From assembly GCA_036940085.1 (NCBI GenBank), contig JALLBK010000011.1, forward strand, positions 1 to 52,974: a DNA stretch of 52,974 nt. Reading direction: 5' to 3'. Numbering within the stretch: the stretch's first letter is position 1; the number at the start of each line of letters is the position of its first letter. The position numbers and the translations under genes were made by a program. The notes under the pieces were generated by a model. That model did not search any database. It saw only the letters and a program-made list of their open reading frames with translations, and was not told the DNA's origin. Source of the stretch: Discostella pseudostelligera (taxonomy: Eukaryota > Bacillariophyta > Thalassiosirophyceae > Thalassiosirales > Thalassiosiraceae). Positions 1 through 10,832 of the stretch are shown here, one piece after another.

Positions 1-5
1 GATCA

Positions 6-1677
6 ATGATGGCAAGGTTCGGCTGTGTCCTCGTTTGGCTGGTTTCCGTCAATTCGGCGGCAGCATTCGCCCCAACGACAACTCAGAATGGTGCTCGCTC
101 TCTTGCGCTTCGAATGACGACCGAGTCGGCGGCGAAGGACCCCGTCAAAGTTGGTGTCATCGGCTGTGGACGCATTGGCATCGTTCACTTGGGTGCAATC
201 AACAAAGCTCCTGGTGTCATTCCTGTCATTGTCTCCAACCCAACTATCTCTAAAGCGGAGAATGGTAAGTGCATGTTGATGATGGTATCAGCAAAGTTGT
301 CATGAAAGCGCACAAGTCATCATGCATTGTCGTTTGTCGTCGAACCCCCAATCAATACATAGCTGCCAAGACGTTTGGCGTGCCGAGATTCACATCTGAT
401 GCCATGGAGGTTATCACTGATCCGGAGGTTGATGCAGTTTGGATTTGCTCTCCATCCCAATATCATGCCGACCAAATCAAGGCATGTGCTGCAAACGGAA
501 AGCATGTCTTCTGCGAAAAGCCCATCGCCACGGATTTGGCCGAAACTGTGGAGGCAATCAATGCATGCAATGAAGCAGGTGTGAAGTTGATGATTGGTTT
601 GCAGAGGCGTTTCGATCCCAACTTTTTGCGCGTGAAGACTGCTATTCAGAACAAGGAGGTCGGAAATACAATAATCGTAAGTGCAATTGCCAGATACATT
701 TTTGCTTGTGATTGCGTGGTCAAATTCTAATTCAAGTGTAATTCATTAATGATACATTCAGATCAAGACATGCTCCCGCGATCCTTCTCCTCCTCCGTAC
801 GAGTATGTCAAAGGTGGAGGAGGAATCTTCAACGACATGGCGGTGCATGATCTTGACATGACCCGTTTCTTGGCTGGTGAGGATCCTATTGAAATCTTGG
901 CAGTTGGTTCTTGTCACATTGACAAATCGATCGAAGACCTACCTGGATCGGAGGCGTTTGACACTGCCAGCTGCATTGTGCGATATCCTGGTGGAGTGAA
1001 TGCAATGGTGGATGTTTGCCGTCAGAGTTCGTATGGATACGATCAACGCGCTGAGGTCTTGGGCACGTCGGGGATGATTGCGACAGACAATGTGTATCCC
1101 AACACTGCCAAGATTTACAAGAAAGGTCAGTCATTGGTTGCTTTTGTTTCTATCAATTCATTATTGCGTCTACTTATTGCTCAATCTTCTCTTTTACGTC
1201 ATGCAGACTTCACTGGAAATGCCGACATGCCATTTGACTTCTTCCTCTCGCGATATTTCGAAGCGTATGTGACCGAAACGGAGGCTTTCTGTAAATCACT
1301 CGTCGAGGACTCTGCTGTACCATGCACGGGAATTGATGGGCTTGTAGCGTTGGTGATGTCTCTCGCGGCTGACAAATCAGCTGCCGAGGGACGTTGGGTG
1401 AAGTTCAGTGAGATTATCGAGCAGGTGTATTGTGCGAGTCCAACCGAATGTTCGTTATTAGCCAGTAGCGACATGTTCCCTGAGGGNTATCGAGCAGGTG
1501 TATTGTGCGAGTCCAACCGAATGTTCGTTATTAGCCAGTAGCGACATGTTCCCTGAGGGATTCAAGCCGACAAAAAGCTTCAGTGATCTGGGTAATATTG
1601 TTGTGCCCGATGTTGACAAGCAAAAGAAAGAAGGTTCCTTCATCGACAAGTTAAAGCAAATGGTTGGATTTGAGTGA
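6..1677 (+). CDS. Gfo/Idh/MocA oxidoreductase, likely myo-inositol 2-dehydrogenase, plastid-type presequence
   Basis: Exons are 6-264, 363-676, 762-1125 and 1207-1677; all three introns are GT-AG and the phases join. The product would oxidise inositol with NAD. Residues 53-58 are the Rossmann GCGRIG, followed by CEKPIA with the family's catalytic Lys, and GGGIFNDMAVHDLDMTRFL, which is very typical of IolG. The N-terminus is a signal peptide ending AAA/FAPT, the plastid ASAFAP pattern. Exon 4 is broken in this assembly: 72 bp (1415-1486) are repeated exactly at 1488-1559 with one N between, adding 73 nt and shifting the frame. Collapsing the repeat gives a continuous frame of about 444 residues ending at the TGA at 1675. 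Family assignment is firm; the exact substrate is inferred from the motif. The true start could be the ATG at 6 or at 9. Confidence 0.85.
1415..1559. repeat. Exact 72-bp tandem duplication around a single N (assembly join)
   Basis: Positions 1415-1486 and 1488-1559 are identical and separated by one N at 1487. The repeat begins and ends exactly at the N, as expected when two overlapping contig ends are abutted instead of merged. Removing one copy plus the N restores the reading frame of the inositol dehydrogenase-like gene. Confidence 0.9.
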
Positions 1678-1774
1678 TCGATCATCGGACACAGTTGGTG
1701 AGCGCTAGAGATGATTTTGCAGTTTGTTACTATTGCACTAATCAGGAAACTTAGTAGATGAAGTCGGTCTGTTA

Positions 1775-3037
1775 TTAAGGTTCATTTATGCTGCACGTCC
1801 GCAAGTCCATCTTGTCCAACAATACTTCTTGCGTTCGGTAATTTTCACCCAATGTCCATTGCAATTCAGGGTCGGTAATTTCTCTCTCTAAATGGAATAC
1901 CGACTCTAAGTCAGTAAAGGCAGGCAATGCCAGCACCTGTTTTCTACGAAAGTTCGAAACTCTCTTCAACTTGTATGGAACACCCCTTCGATTGCCATAC
2001 ACGAACGGCATGCCCTCATTGACAGGAGTGCATCCATCTTCGTAGCCAAGTATCTCATCCGCAGATATATAATCTGGATCGTACCCCCGATCATTAATCC
2101 AAAACTCATCGTTCCATAAACTTAATTCGTCTTTGATCAATATCCGTTTCCCGGGAATTAGTGAAATTGAATCTACAATTGCACCTGCTGACCCTGCTTC
2201 CATTATGGCGTGGCATGATTTCCCGGATGGTACCGGCTGAGCCGATACACCTGCTGTCGTTATCGAATCTCCACCATCAGGGAGATTAGCATACTCGTTC
2301 ACATAGAGATACGAATGTTTTGATGGATCCCAATCTGGTTCCCATAATACATCACATCCGTCTAATGGCAACACCATCGATGGCAATCCCACTGTTCGCA
2401 TATCATTCCATTCTCCTTCATTGATTGATGTCTTGATTTCCGTGTTATTGTCTTTACACCATAGATTCCATACTTCCCTCCACCACATGCAAGGTTGGTC
2501 AGAATATGCACGAAGTTGTTGCTCCAAACGAGGCATGAGTGAGTTCAATTTCATCCGTACCGGCAATTCTTCAGTTGCTGGCGGTAGTGTCTGATATAGT
2601 CGAAAACGAAATATCTGAAGAGGATTGGCATTGAAATAAAACGCAGCGAGCAACCATTGTGGTTGATCTTGATGGGATTTCGGTATGACGTAGTGTGGAC
2701 ATGGTACTATCATGCAATGGATATGTTCATGCCCCCCTCCTTCGCCGGGTGTCAGTCCATGCCTCCGATCTTGAACAACTTGCTCGTAGTTATCAAAATC
2801 TCCTTGGAATTGCGACAGCAGATATTCGTAGTATGACGTTTGCCCATCGTTCTCGTCGCTACTATCTGAAATGCCACATTCGACCGCGCTGCTTGTGGAA
2901 TGTCGTCGGCGTAAGGAATGCGACGACGACAGAATGGTCTGATGTTGCGTTGATGTCAGCCGCGAAAGAGCAAAGCCTGCCGCATTATTACGTGAAATAT
3001 ATGCAAGTAATGCAGTCGGTAATGGCAGCAACTTCAT
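1775..3037 (-). CDS. CpeT/CpcT-like chromophore lyase family protein, plastid-type
   Basis: Single exon of 420 codons. The first in-frame ATG is at 3037; the reading frame further upstream has only a TTG. After a hydrophobic leader ending AAG/FALS, residues about 70-130 read YYEYLLSQFQGDFDNYEQV and then GGHEHIHCMIVP, followed by an aromatic-rich FRFRLYQ strand. Near the middle is DGCDVLWEP, and near the end WINDRGYDPD and GVPYKLKRV. This order of motifs matches the CpeT/CpcT (DUF1001) bilin-lyase family, which attaches bilins to phycobiliproteins in cyanobacteria. Diatoms have no phycobilisomes, so the substrate here is unknown. It ends 97 bp from the convergent gene to its left and is divergent from the PUS7-like gene. 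Recognition was by eye. Confidence 0.65.
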   Translation of the reverse strand: MKLLPLPTALLAYISRNNAAGFALSRLTSTQHQTILSSSHSLRRRHSTSSAVECGISDSSDENDGQTSYYEYLLSQFQGDFDNYEQVVQDRRHGLTPGEGGGHEHIHCMIVPCPHYVIPKSHQDQPQWLLAAFYFNANPLQIFRFRLYQTLPPATEELPVRMKLNSLMPRLEQQLRAYSDQPCMWWREVWNLWCKDNNTEIKTSINEGEWNDMRTVGLPSMVLPLDGCDVLWEPDWDPSKHSYLYVNEYANLPDGGDSITTAGVSAQPVPSGKSCHAIMEAGSAGAIVDSISLIPGKRILIKDELSLWNDEFWINDRGYDPDYISADEILGYEDGCTPVNEGMPFVYGNRRGVPYKLKRVSNFRRKQVLALPAFTDLESVFHLEREITDPELQWTLGENYRTQEVLLDKMDLRTCSINEP

Positions 3038-3147
3038 TGCAACCAATAGGCTTTAACTCTCAGCATTCACAGACCATCGACCTACGCGACGTCTGCAGTC
3101 GGCATTTATGGTCGTCATTCGTCACAGGGGTGGATGTGTTTGTGAAA

Positions 3148-3212
3148 ATGGCGGGAAGAAAATTTAGGTACAAATGGCGGGAAGAAAGGTAATGTGTAAA
3201 AATGGCAGGAAG
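3148..3212 (+). promoter_or_regulatory. Three spaced ATGGCGGGAAG-type E2F-like elements
   Basis: ATGGCGGGAAG occurs at 3148-3158 and 3174-3184, with a degenerate copy (ATGGCAGGAAG) at 3202-3212. The core GGCGGGAA fits the E2F consensus. The array lies between the CpeT-like gene and the PUS7-like gene, and the second copy contains the first possible ATG of the latter. Confidence 0.5.
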
Positions 3213-6200
3213 TCCATTCATCCATACCCCCCACACCCCGCCCGCATCGCTACCATAGATACCATATCCACCGATCATCTCCATGAACTCAAATCCTTAG
3301 GTTGTCGACCTCAGTGTCGTCAAGCCTTGTTTATCAGACCAGCAGCATCTGAATCTTTAGCTAAAGCAAGATCATTCTCTTCAGAAGCCTGGGAAAATAT
3401 CATGTCATGGGAATCGCCACCGGTCCATCGCCATTTGTCCACCATCGGCATCGGGCCGGTCTTCGTTTGTCCTCCACCCTATCCACTACTACAGCCGCAA
3501 CAACTAGACGAAGAGAGCTCAACTGATGTAAGCAAGCATGATGGACTTGACGTGTCACCACCATCTCAGCCAAATCATGGAAATGAAATTTTAACGTGGG
3601 AAATTGCCGGAGACATCAAAACTACTCCCGAAGACTTCATCGTTCGGGAAATTGGATGGGCGCCTACTCGACTACCAACTGACGTGGAGCATCATACCGA
3701 CAGGAATAATGAAAGCGAAGATAGAAATGTTGGAACTGCAACCCAAACTAAATCAACAGTGGTGTGGTCTAGAAAAATTGCTGGCCTCGAATGTGATTAC
3801 CCAACGACGTCCGATGCAGATGTAGATGGAATAGATACTGGACAAGGCAATGAGAATGATATGATCACAAAAAATGAACGCCCTCCAAATGCAGACGAAA
3901 AGATTGAGCCCAATCGTTTATCGCTGAACAATTTGCAGGAAGAATCAACTGACCAATTGCCTCCCTCGCCTCCAAATAGTCAACATGAAACTGATCTGGA
4001 ATATTTTACTTGCTCCGACCCAACCGATGGATTACGCCGAATGTTAATCGCTTCCATTACGAACGACTCCGACATGACGGGAAGTCTTGCAACACAGGAA
4101 GAAGGAGAAATTGCAGCTGTTGCGATATTGAAAGAATTAACAGATCTCCAAAACGTTGCACTTGACGAAATCGATTCTGCATCCAGTGCGAAGATTGATG
4201 GCCATACTAACGACGATAAATATGTGTGGATATCTGTTGCTAAGCTCGATAAGGACAGTCGGTCACTCCTCCATCGTTATATCCGACAATCATTCCCTCT
4301 CCTTTGTACAGAGACCTCGTCAGCTCGTCCTTCGGATGAACGAATAGGAGTCGATTCAGTTGGAACAAACAATCATGATAATGATATCACCGCCAAAGAA
4401 AGCTCACCGAACATAAAAAATTGGGTGCGTGCTTTGATCGACCGCACGTACTTTTCTGTCGCACCATGCCTTGTCAATCCACGGCAAGATCTACTTGCAT
4501 TATACAAGTTCAGAAACTATGGTCCGGTTGCTGTATTGAACGAGGATGGAAAGAGATGTAGCAAAACCGATCGGTCGAGACATCAGAGCAACGGCGACAA
4601 TAGCATGTCACCTCGCAGAATCAATTCTATTTCTCAGGGGGTAGTTTATCTGAGGCTCCGTCATGATTTGCCAAAGAACGATAGACGTGCAATTCATCAA
4701 GCATTATCATCCTCCCGACGACGCGAATTCGAGACTTCAACAATACATGATGTGCCATCAGATGATGCTGACAAGGATTCGATTTTGTCGACTGCAATAG
4801 TTGTCCAGTGGTCTAACCAGGCCCTAAAATCCCAAAAAAAACGGAAAAGAAAAGACGAGGAAAATAATACGACAATTAACAATTCTCAGTCAGAACAGAA
4901 CCCCGAAGTCACTGCGATCTTTTGCGTTCTACGGAAATATCAGTGCGAGCACCAGGTGGCTGTATCAAGCATTGTGCGTGCATTGAAATGTCGTGCCGGT
5001 GACATTGGCCTTGCAGGAATTAAGGATATGAAGGCAATTACCTACCAGTTTTGTACACTTCGTGGTGTTCACGTACAACGAATTCATCGTGCAAATCGCT
5101 CATTGGGAAATCGGATTCAGCTGGTGAACATGATGGAAGTCCAGGGTTCAGATTCGTTGTTGGATCGTGGTAAATTGATTGGGAGTGAGTACACATCGCG
5201 ACGAAATCTTATATGTTGTGCAATCCTGCCGAGATTGGCTCACCTCTCTATTTGGCGCTTCGATACTAATTCTTTGCAGATCATTTTGAGATAACAATAC
5301 GAAATATGAAGCGTATGAAGCAATTTCAAGTAGAGGGAACGCAGAAGTGGAAGGAGCAAAAAGTAACTCTTCGTTCATCCCACCTTGATGCAATGGTAAA
5401 ACGCATATATGATTTTGGATTCATAAATTTTTATGGAGAGCAGCGGGTCGGGGACGCTGGATTGAGAAGACACGTAGGTGTACGATCATTTGACGTGGGT
5501 CGGGCAATGCTACAATGCGATTTCTCCGAGGCAATCAATTTAATCATGATAGGACGTTCAAATAATGTATACAATCCTGGACTTGATGAGATCAATGCAA
5601 GAGAAGTATGGAAGGCAAGTGGTGGTGATGCCCGCAAAACGCTGAAGGCATTCCCAACCAACAGAAACACCATGGTTCGAGAAAGAGATTTGATGAAGGG
5701 GCTATTAAGATATGACGATCCATTAGCAGCAATTCGTTGTATCCCTCATAATGTGCGGATGTTTTGGATTCATGCATATCAGGTGCGTCATCACAATAAC
5801 TAGATTGGGCAACCTATTGAATCTCACAATTAACTTTATCTTCACATTTCAGTCTCACGTTTGGAATCGGATAGCGACAGAGAGAATTAAAAGATGGGGG
5901 TTGCGTCCTGTTGTAGGCGATTTGTATATCAAAAACAAGACCGGCAGCTCGAACAAGGACAAGGTCAATACGGATGTACAAGTAGTCCATGATCCAACAG
6001 GTGTCGACATTTTCGAAATCGTCCTTCCTGTGAGATAATGTTGTTCATCGTTCCCAGCATTTTTAATTATTGCTCATGTCATAAGCTCGTTCTGCACTTT
6101 GTGAAAACCAGCTTCCAGGTTACAACATTCAATACCCATCGAACGAGATTGGTGAACTGTACAGGGACATTCTCCACGACGATGGTATCGAACTGAATAA

Positions 6201-6435
6201 AGGCGATGTTCCTGAAGCAACAGCCAAGGGAAGCTATCGTAAACTCATCCAAAAAGCGAACGGCCTCAAGTGGAATATTGTTCCTGACCATGATACAGAA
6301 GAGCCTGATTTGTCCAACGATCCAGTTGTCGGTGCTGTGCAATTTACGTTTGAGCTAGAAAGTGGGTGCTATGCCACCATGATGCTGCGGGAGTTGATGG
6401 TAACGACTATGGCTAGAGACAATAAGATAGAATAG
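3174..6435 (+). CDS. PUS7: TruD/PUS7 family tRNA/RNA pseudouridine synthase
   Basis: Exons are 3174-5184, 5280-5782, 5853-6029 and 6112-6435, giving 1004 codons with all junctions in phase. The enzyme isomerises uridine to pseudouridine in tRNA and other RNAs. AGIKDMKAITYQ carries the catalytic Asp of the TruD family. The first junction makes GNHFEITIRN, exon 2 has GFINFYGEQRVGDAG, and the last junction makes IVLPLPGYNIQYPS, all standard PUS7 landmarks. The N-terminal 450 residues are acidic and poorly conserved. The ATG at 3174 sits inside a repeated E2F-like element, so the in-frame ATG at 3192 or a later one may be the real start. Its promoter overlaps that of the divergent CpeT-like gene. 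Confidence 0.9.
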
Positions 6436-6577
6436 ATCAAGAATTGTGATGATTTGCGAGGAGTCAAGTGCTCATGCATACGATTACTCGCTTAGGTTAC
6501 ATGGTGATTTCTCCGTACTTGGATAATTTGATGTTGTATTGCAGCAATTACGGCTTGTGCTATGAATCTATGCAAAG

Positions 6578-8584
6578 CTAAATGGGACGAGACAACTGTA
6601 AGTAATGCCGTGCTCGTGCTCGAACCCGTCTTTCCTCTTCTTTTTCCATGAGGGCCATAGCGAGTCCTAGGCCTACATCATCATCGGTGAGTTCAGCGCG
6701 TTGTAATATTTGAGCAATCCACGCAGGAAGGCTTGTCGTCAGAGGGATTGCTTGTGGTGTTGCTTGCTCTTCTGTATCCATACCTGTATCTATCGTTAAT
6801 GCCGATTCCTCATTTGCATTGAAATCGGAATTTCTCAAGTTTAATCGAATATGTGAAAATGCTTGTCCAAACCCCAATGCTAATACATTCAAATCAGTGC
6901 ACGAGTTCTTGCTGCCATCGCACGATGAGGATGGATTGAGATTCTGAACAGGAATCATTTCCAACATTGACCTGAACATTATTTGAGCTGGTCGATAAGA
7001 AGACAAATCACCTTTCGCGATCATATTGTTGACGTTGTCCTCGTCTTCATTTCTTTCATGCGTGCTACCATCACCAGTTGCGTTGTTAGAATGGCTCCCA
7101 ACGTTCGCCCAACAAATCTCTCCACCGATTGCCACTGCATGCTCTTCCAAATAAATCCATTCATGAACTGCTATCTTTCTCCCCTCCATTCCTTGGCGGA
7201 ATCGAACAAGGTATAATTTTCTAGATATGTTTTCATCAGTTAGTTCGCCGATGTTGGGAACTGGAAATTTGGCAGAATGTTCAGGTTGATCTGATCCAGA
7301 TATAGGTTCGTCCACTTTGTGAAGTGCATCGACCTTGTAGTCTAAGATACGCCCAGTATGGTATGAGTTGTCGATGGGGTTGAAAAGTCGAAGGGGCATC
7401 CCAATGAGATATGAAGGATCTAGCCCAAATAATGTGACTTTCTGCCGTTTCTGTTGTCCCTGATGGTGTTGCACTTGCTTCCGCTGCAACTGTTTGGACA
7501 AATTTGCGTGAACGAATCCCATATTTTTGAACTTGAGCTCAGATGGATTAAACTTATCTTCCCCCAAAGTCATGTTTTCCGTTGTTTGTTGGTGACGCAG
7601 CTGCTCATTTCGAGTAGCTTGCATCAAATACCAAAGAAAAGCCTCCCCCGTCCTTGCTTCGACACTCTCCTCTGCACTGTTCAATCTGTGGCTCAAATTT
7701 TGTTCCCTAACTTCCGACAAATAGCGTGTGTAGAATGCCTTTTTCATGGAATGAAATTTCTCAAAATATTCCGCCAAGTAACGAGATGTGCCCTCCACAT
7801 CGCAATTAGGGCAAATGAAAGCCAACCTTGACGCACTCCACTCCTTATCATTCTGCAATGATTGATAGCTGCGTCTCTTCATACTGTCAGGTGATAGTTC
7901 CCACCATGATGTCTCCAATAAATAATGCGTAGTATCTTCATGGGCATCAGAATTATCTGACGATGGTTGATTGGAGAGGACGATACTACGATAAATTTGA
8001 CTACCTGGTGGCACTCCAGAGCATGAGAGCTATCGAGACGACAGACAATGTGAGTACGGGGGAAAGTTGCAATCACAGAATTAGAAAAGACATTTGTCAT
8101 TCACATGATATCTGGAAGAGGAGCACTCTAGTGCGCACTCTACAAAAGGTTCGCTCGCATGAGACCCACTATCAGATGCAATATCAGTTTCGATGACTCT
8201 CCCAACACATGTGTCTGTTATCGACGGTATAGTTCCAGACGATGTACTTTTAGGGAGAGGAGGTAGACGAACATCTCCACCGCACTTGGCGCACAGACAT
8301 TTCATGTTATGTTTTTTTACACTGGCCCTGGTTGTGGCAGTGCGGGTGTTCGATTTGGATTTGGATGCGGAAATGCCTTGATCATCAATTTCAAGCTCCC
8401 CATTGCCATTGCCATTGTCATTGCAATCAGTTTCAACTCCCAAAGATGTGTTGCAATCGCTAGTATAATTCGATTGGGAGGAGTCAATTGAGAGAGAGGA
8501 TGACGTCGTGGTCGCCATTGTTGGCAAAGGTGGAGGGGAGTGCGTCGCCACCAGACAGCGGAGGCCATGGTTCATGGTAGGCAT
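6578..8584 (-). CDS. PHD-finger chromatin-reader-like protein
   Basis: Two exons on the minus strand, 8584-8105 and 8029-6578, joined across a 75-nt GT-AG intron, give 643 codons. The splice rebuilds a PHD-type zinc finger: CLCAKCGGD in exon 1, a Cys pair before the junction, then RYH|LSCSG (the HxxC element) and FICPNC in exon 2. Neither exon shows the finger alone. Further on, LIGMPLRLFNPIDNSYHTGRI and YLVRFRQGMEGRK...WIYLEEH suggest a Tudor- or chromo-like barrel. The C-terminus is acidic and then Arg-rich. I chose the ATG at 8584 because two E2F-like sites lie just upstream; the ATG at 8518 is also possible. A chromatin role is inferred from the PHD finger only. Confidence 0.65.
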
Positions 8585-9005
8585 GGTGTCGAGAGTGTTG
8601 AATGTGTTGGTGTTGGGTGTTGGTGTTGTTGGTGGTTGCTGTGTTGGTTTTGTGTGCGGCGGTGGTTGGGTTGCATTTTGGCGGGAGAAAAAAAGAATTG
8701 GCGGGAGAAACGACGACTCGACTCGACTCCTGAGCTTACACGCGGATGCAAATGGCGGGCAGAGTGTTCCGCACCCTAATCCAATCAATAGATTGGTAAC
8801 CATTGACCATGATTGTCTGGGGTAATAATAGGATAAGAATTAATACATTACTAACCCGCTTATAGTAACACTTCAGTAATTGCCGATTGGCTCCGAGTAT
8901 CTTTTTACCACAAGTAGCAGCTTTCACACTTCACACAACAAACCACACGAGACTGAGACATCATATTCACCGCCGATTCAAGACTTTTTGATTGAATTCA
9001 CAGCA
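8585..9005. promoter_or_regulatory. Promoter gap of the PHD gene with paired E2F-like sites
   Basis: TTTTGGCGGGAG at 8675-8686 and AATTGGCGGGAG at 8695-8706 lie about 90-120 bp upstream of the chosen PHD start, 20 bp apart and in the same orientation. A weaker AATGGCGGGC is near 8751. The rest (8770-9005) is the 3' flank of the next gene and shows nothing I recognise. Confidence 0.5.
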
Positions 9006-10514
9006 CTATTGGTAACCAAATCCTTGCTGTACATACCCTTGCTGAGCATAGTTATTGTATAGTGGCTGTTGAGTCGCGAATTTATTGAATACCTGCTGCT
9101 GTTGAGGTTGTTGTTGCTGCTGCTGCTGATAAACAGGTGCGGCATCGAAGGGGTTCATCACACATTTCTTCTGATTTGAGCTCTGGTTACTCTGGAGGTG
9201 TCCAATTGACATGTGAGCATTAGCGCCTAAAACATTAACATCGGATGCAGGAGATGCGAAAGACATGATGTTATCGAAATTGACCAGTTTGTTCAGTGCT
9301 GCGTCAATACCATTTGCAGTTGAAGTCGACTGAGTTTGATCAAGAGCGTTGGATGAGGCCGGAGGTGTTACAAAATTTGGCTGAGGTTGATATGTTGCCG
9401 TAGAGTTTGGAGTGGCGTAGCTCATGTCATTGGTGGTCGATTGGTAGAAAGACGATTGATATCCGGTCGTTCCATATCCTTGGTTGGGTGTATCGTTTTG
9501 AGTTGTGGAGCTCTCGAATGGGTTTACTGGAGCAGCGAAAGTGGATGGCCCGTTCTGGACCTGTGCAGACTCGAACGGATTTGACGGAGCTGCAAATGAT
9601 GTGGGTTGAACTGGTGCATTCTCGAATGGGTTTGTAGGCGCTTGATATTGGTAGGCATTCGGTGCATAGCAATGCTGATACTGCGCAGGTGCAAGCGTGG
9701 GTTGAACATGATCACCTGTGTAATTATCGACATGAGTTTGAGCCTGGGGGAGTGCATAGTTGCTGTACACGGGCTGAACTGGAGTCTGGGTTAGCGCATA
9801 ACCACTGTTAATTTGGGCTGGTACTTCCTGCTGGATTACAGGGGCCGGGGAGTCAAAGTCATCGAATGAAAGGAGATCAACAACTGCCGGTGGCTCTGGC
9901 TCTGCCTCTGGCTGTTTCTCTGGCGCATACTCCTTGATCACTTCTGCATCTTCTCCCTCCTTCGATTTGGGTGGCAAACTAAACTCCATGTCGGAAGTAA
10001 CTCGATGATTGAATGTAGAGGACCCCATGGTGACCTCTTTCGAGAATGTACCCAGCTCGAAAATTTTTGGCATCCGGAAGAAGCTAACTCCGTCAATGAA
10101 CAGATCGTATTGCTTCCAATTGGGATCAGGCTCGTTCTTTGTGCTCATGTTTGCGGCATGAACTTTCACTTTCAGTGTACGCCCGTTCTTATCTTTCCAA
10201 GCATGCGAAATCTTTGACTGAGTTGTATCGCCAACATCAAAGTATACCTCTTGCTGATCGAATGCAATAGCCTGCTTTCCGGAAGAAAGTGACCAAGTGA
10301 TTAATACCTCATGCTCCGAGCCGCGGCATTCTTGACCTGTCTTCCCGCTTGCCAAGGCCTCAGCATTGGTGTATCCGAACTTGAAGCGAATAACACGCTT
10401 CGACGCTGGGACTATCCTCCCACAGTTTTTTGCGGCGTAATCTACTTGGTAGGCAGTATGAGGAACCGGTGCGTTCGATCGTTTAGGTGCGGGGCGTAAA
10501 TAATGATGACTCAT
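9006..10514 (-). CDS. NPF-motif, Q-rich protein with FAIM-like N-terminal domain
   Basis: Single exon of 502 codons. The first ATG is at 10514; the open frame extends upstream only through a GTG at 10655. Residues about 65-150 (HEVLITWSLSSGKQAI, DQQEVYFD, YDLFIDGVSFFRMP) look like a FAIM-type beta-domain. Then comes VVDLLSFDDF, a clathrin-box-like LLxF peptide, and four NPF tripeptides (NPFENAP, NPFESAQ, NPFESS, NPFDAAP), the ligand of EH-domain endocytic proteins. A CAG-coded Gln run (9090-9135) lies near the C-terminus. The motif set suggests an endocytic or clathrin adaptor that binds through short linear peptides. This is inference; the FAIM resemblance is by eye and only moderate. Confidence 0.6.
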   Translation of the reverse strand: MSHHYLRPAPKRSNAPVPHTAYQVDYAAKNCGRIVPASKRVIRFKFGYTNAEALASGKTGQECRGSEHEVLITWSLSSGKQAIAFDQQEVYFDVGDTTQSKISHAWKDKNGRTLKVKVHAANMSTKNEPDPNWKQYDLFIDGVSFFRMPKIFELGTFSKEVTMGSSTFNHRVTSDMEFSLPPKSKEGEDAEVIKEYAPEKQPEAEPEPPAVVDLLSFDDFDSPAPVIQQEVPAQINSGYALTQTPVQPVYSNYALPQAQTHVDNYTGDHVQPTLAPAQYQHCYAPNAYQYQAPTNPFENAPVQPTSFAAPSNPFESAQVQNGPSTFAAPVNPFESSTTQNDTPNQGYGTTGYQSSFYQSTTNDMSYATPNSTATYQPQPNFVTPPASSNALDQTQSTSTANGIDAALNKLVNFDNIMSFASPASDVNVLGANAHMSIGHLQSNQSSNQKKCVMNPFDAAPVYQQQQQQQPQQQQVFNKFATQQPLYNNYAQQGYVQQGFGYQ

Positions 10515-10832
10515 GGTATTATCGATTGAAGCTTTGATAGAAGAGAGGTGAACCGAAGCCGCGCGCTTCGAGGTGCAATTTGATTGTGGATCAGAACTAT
10601 GAGATGAACTGTCAATTAAGCCGATCCCTCCGCTGCGATTCCAAACTTTCAGCACGATTCTATCGCGCCCCCTCTTGATTTTTCATCGACGATAGCAGAG
10701 AGGCGTCTTTTATCTCCGTTCGTCACCAATCGAGAGAGGTTGATTTGAACGGAGATCCTACCGACCGCTACCTATCTAGAGATATCAGCAGATACCAGCC
10801 CTCCTCCACAAAAATGGCCATCATGATGACCT

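Noticed and set aside
8736..8927. Minus-strand open frame upstream of the PHD gene
   Set aside because: It crosses the gap without any motif and would lie upstream of the E2F-like sites; probably chance.
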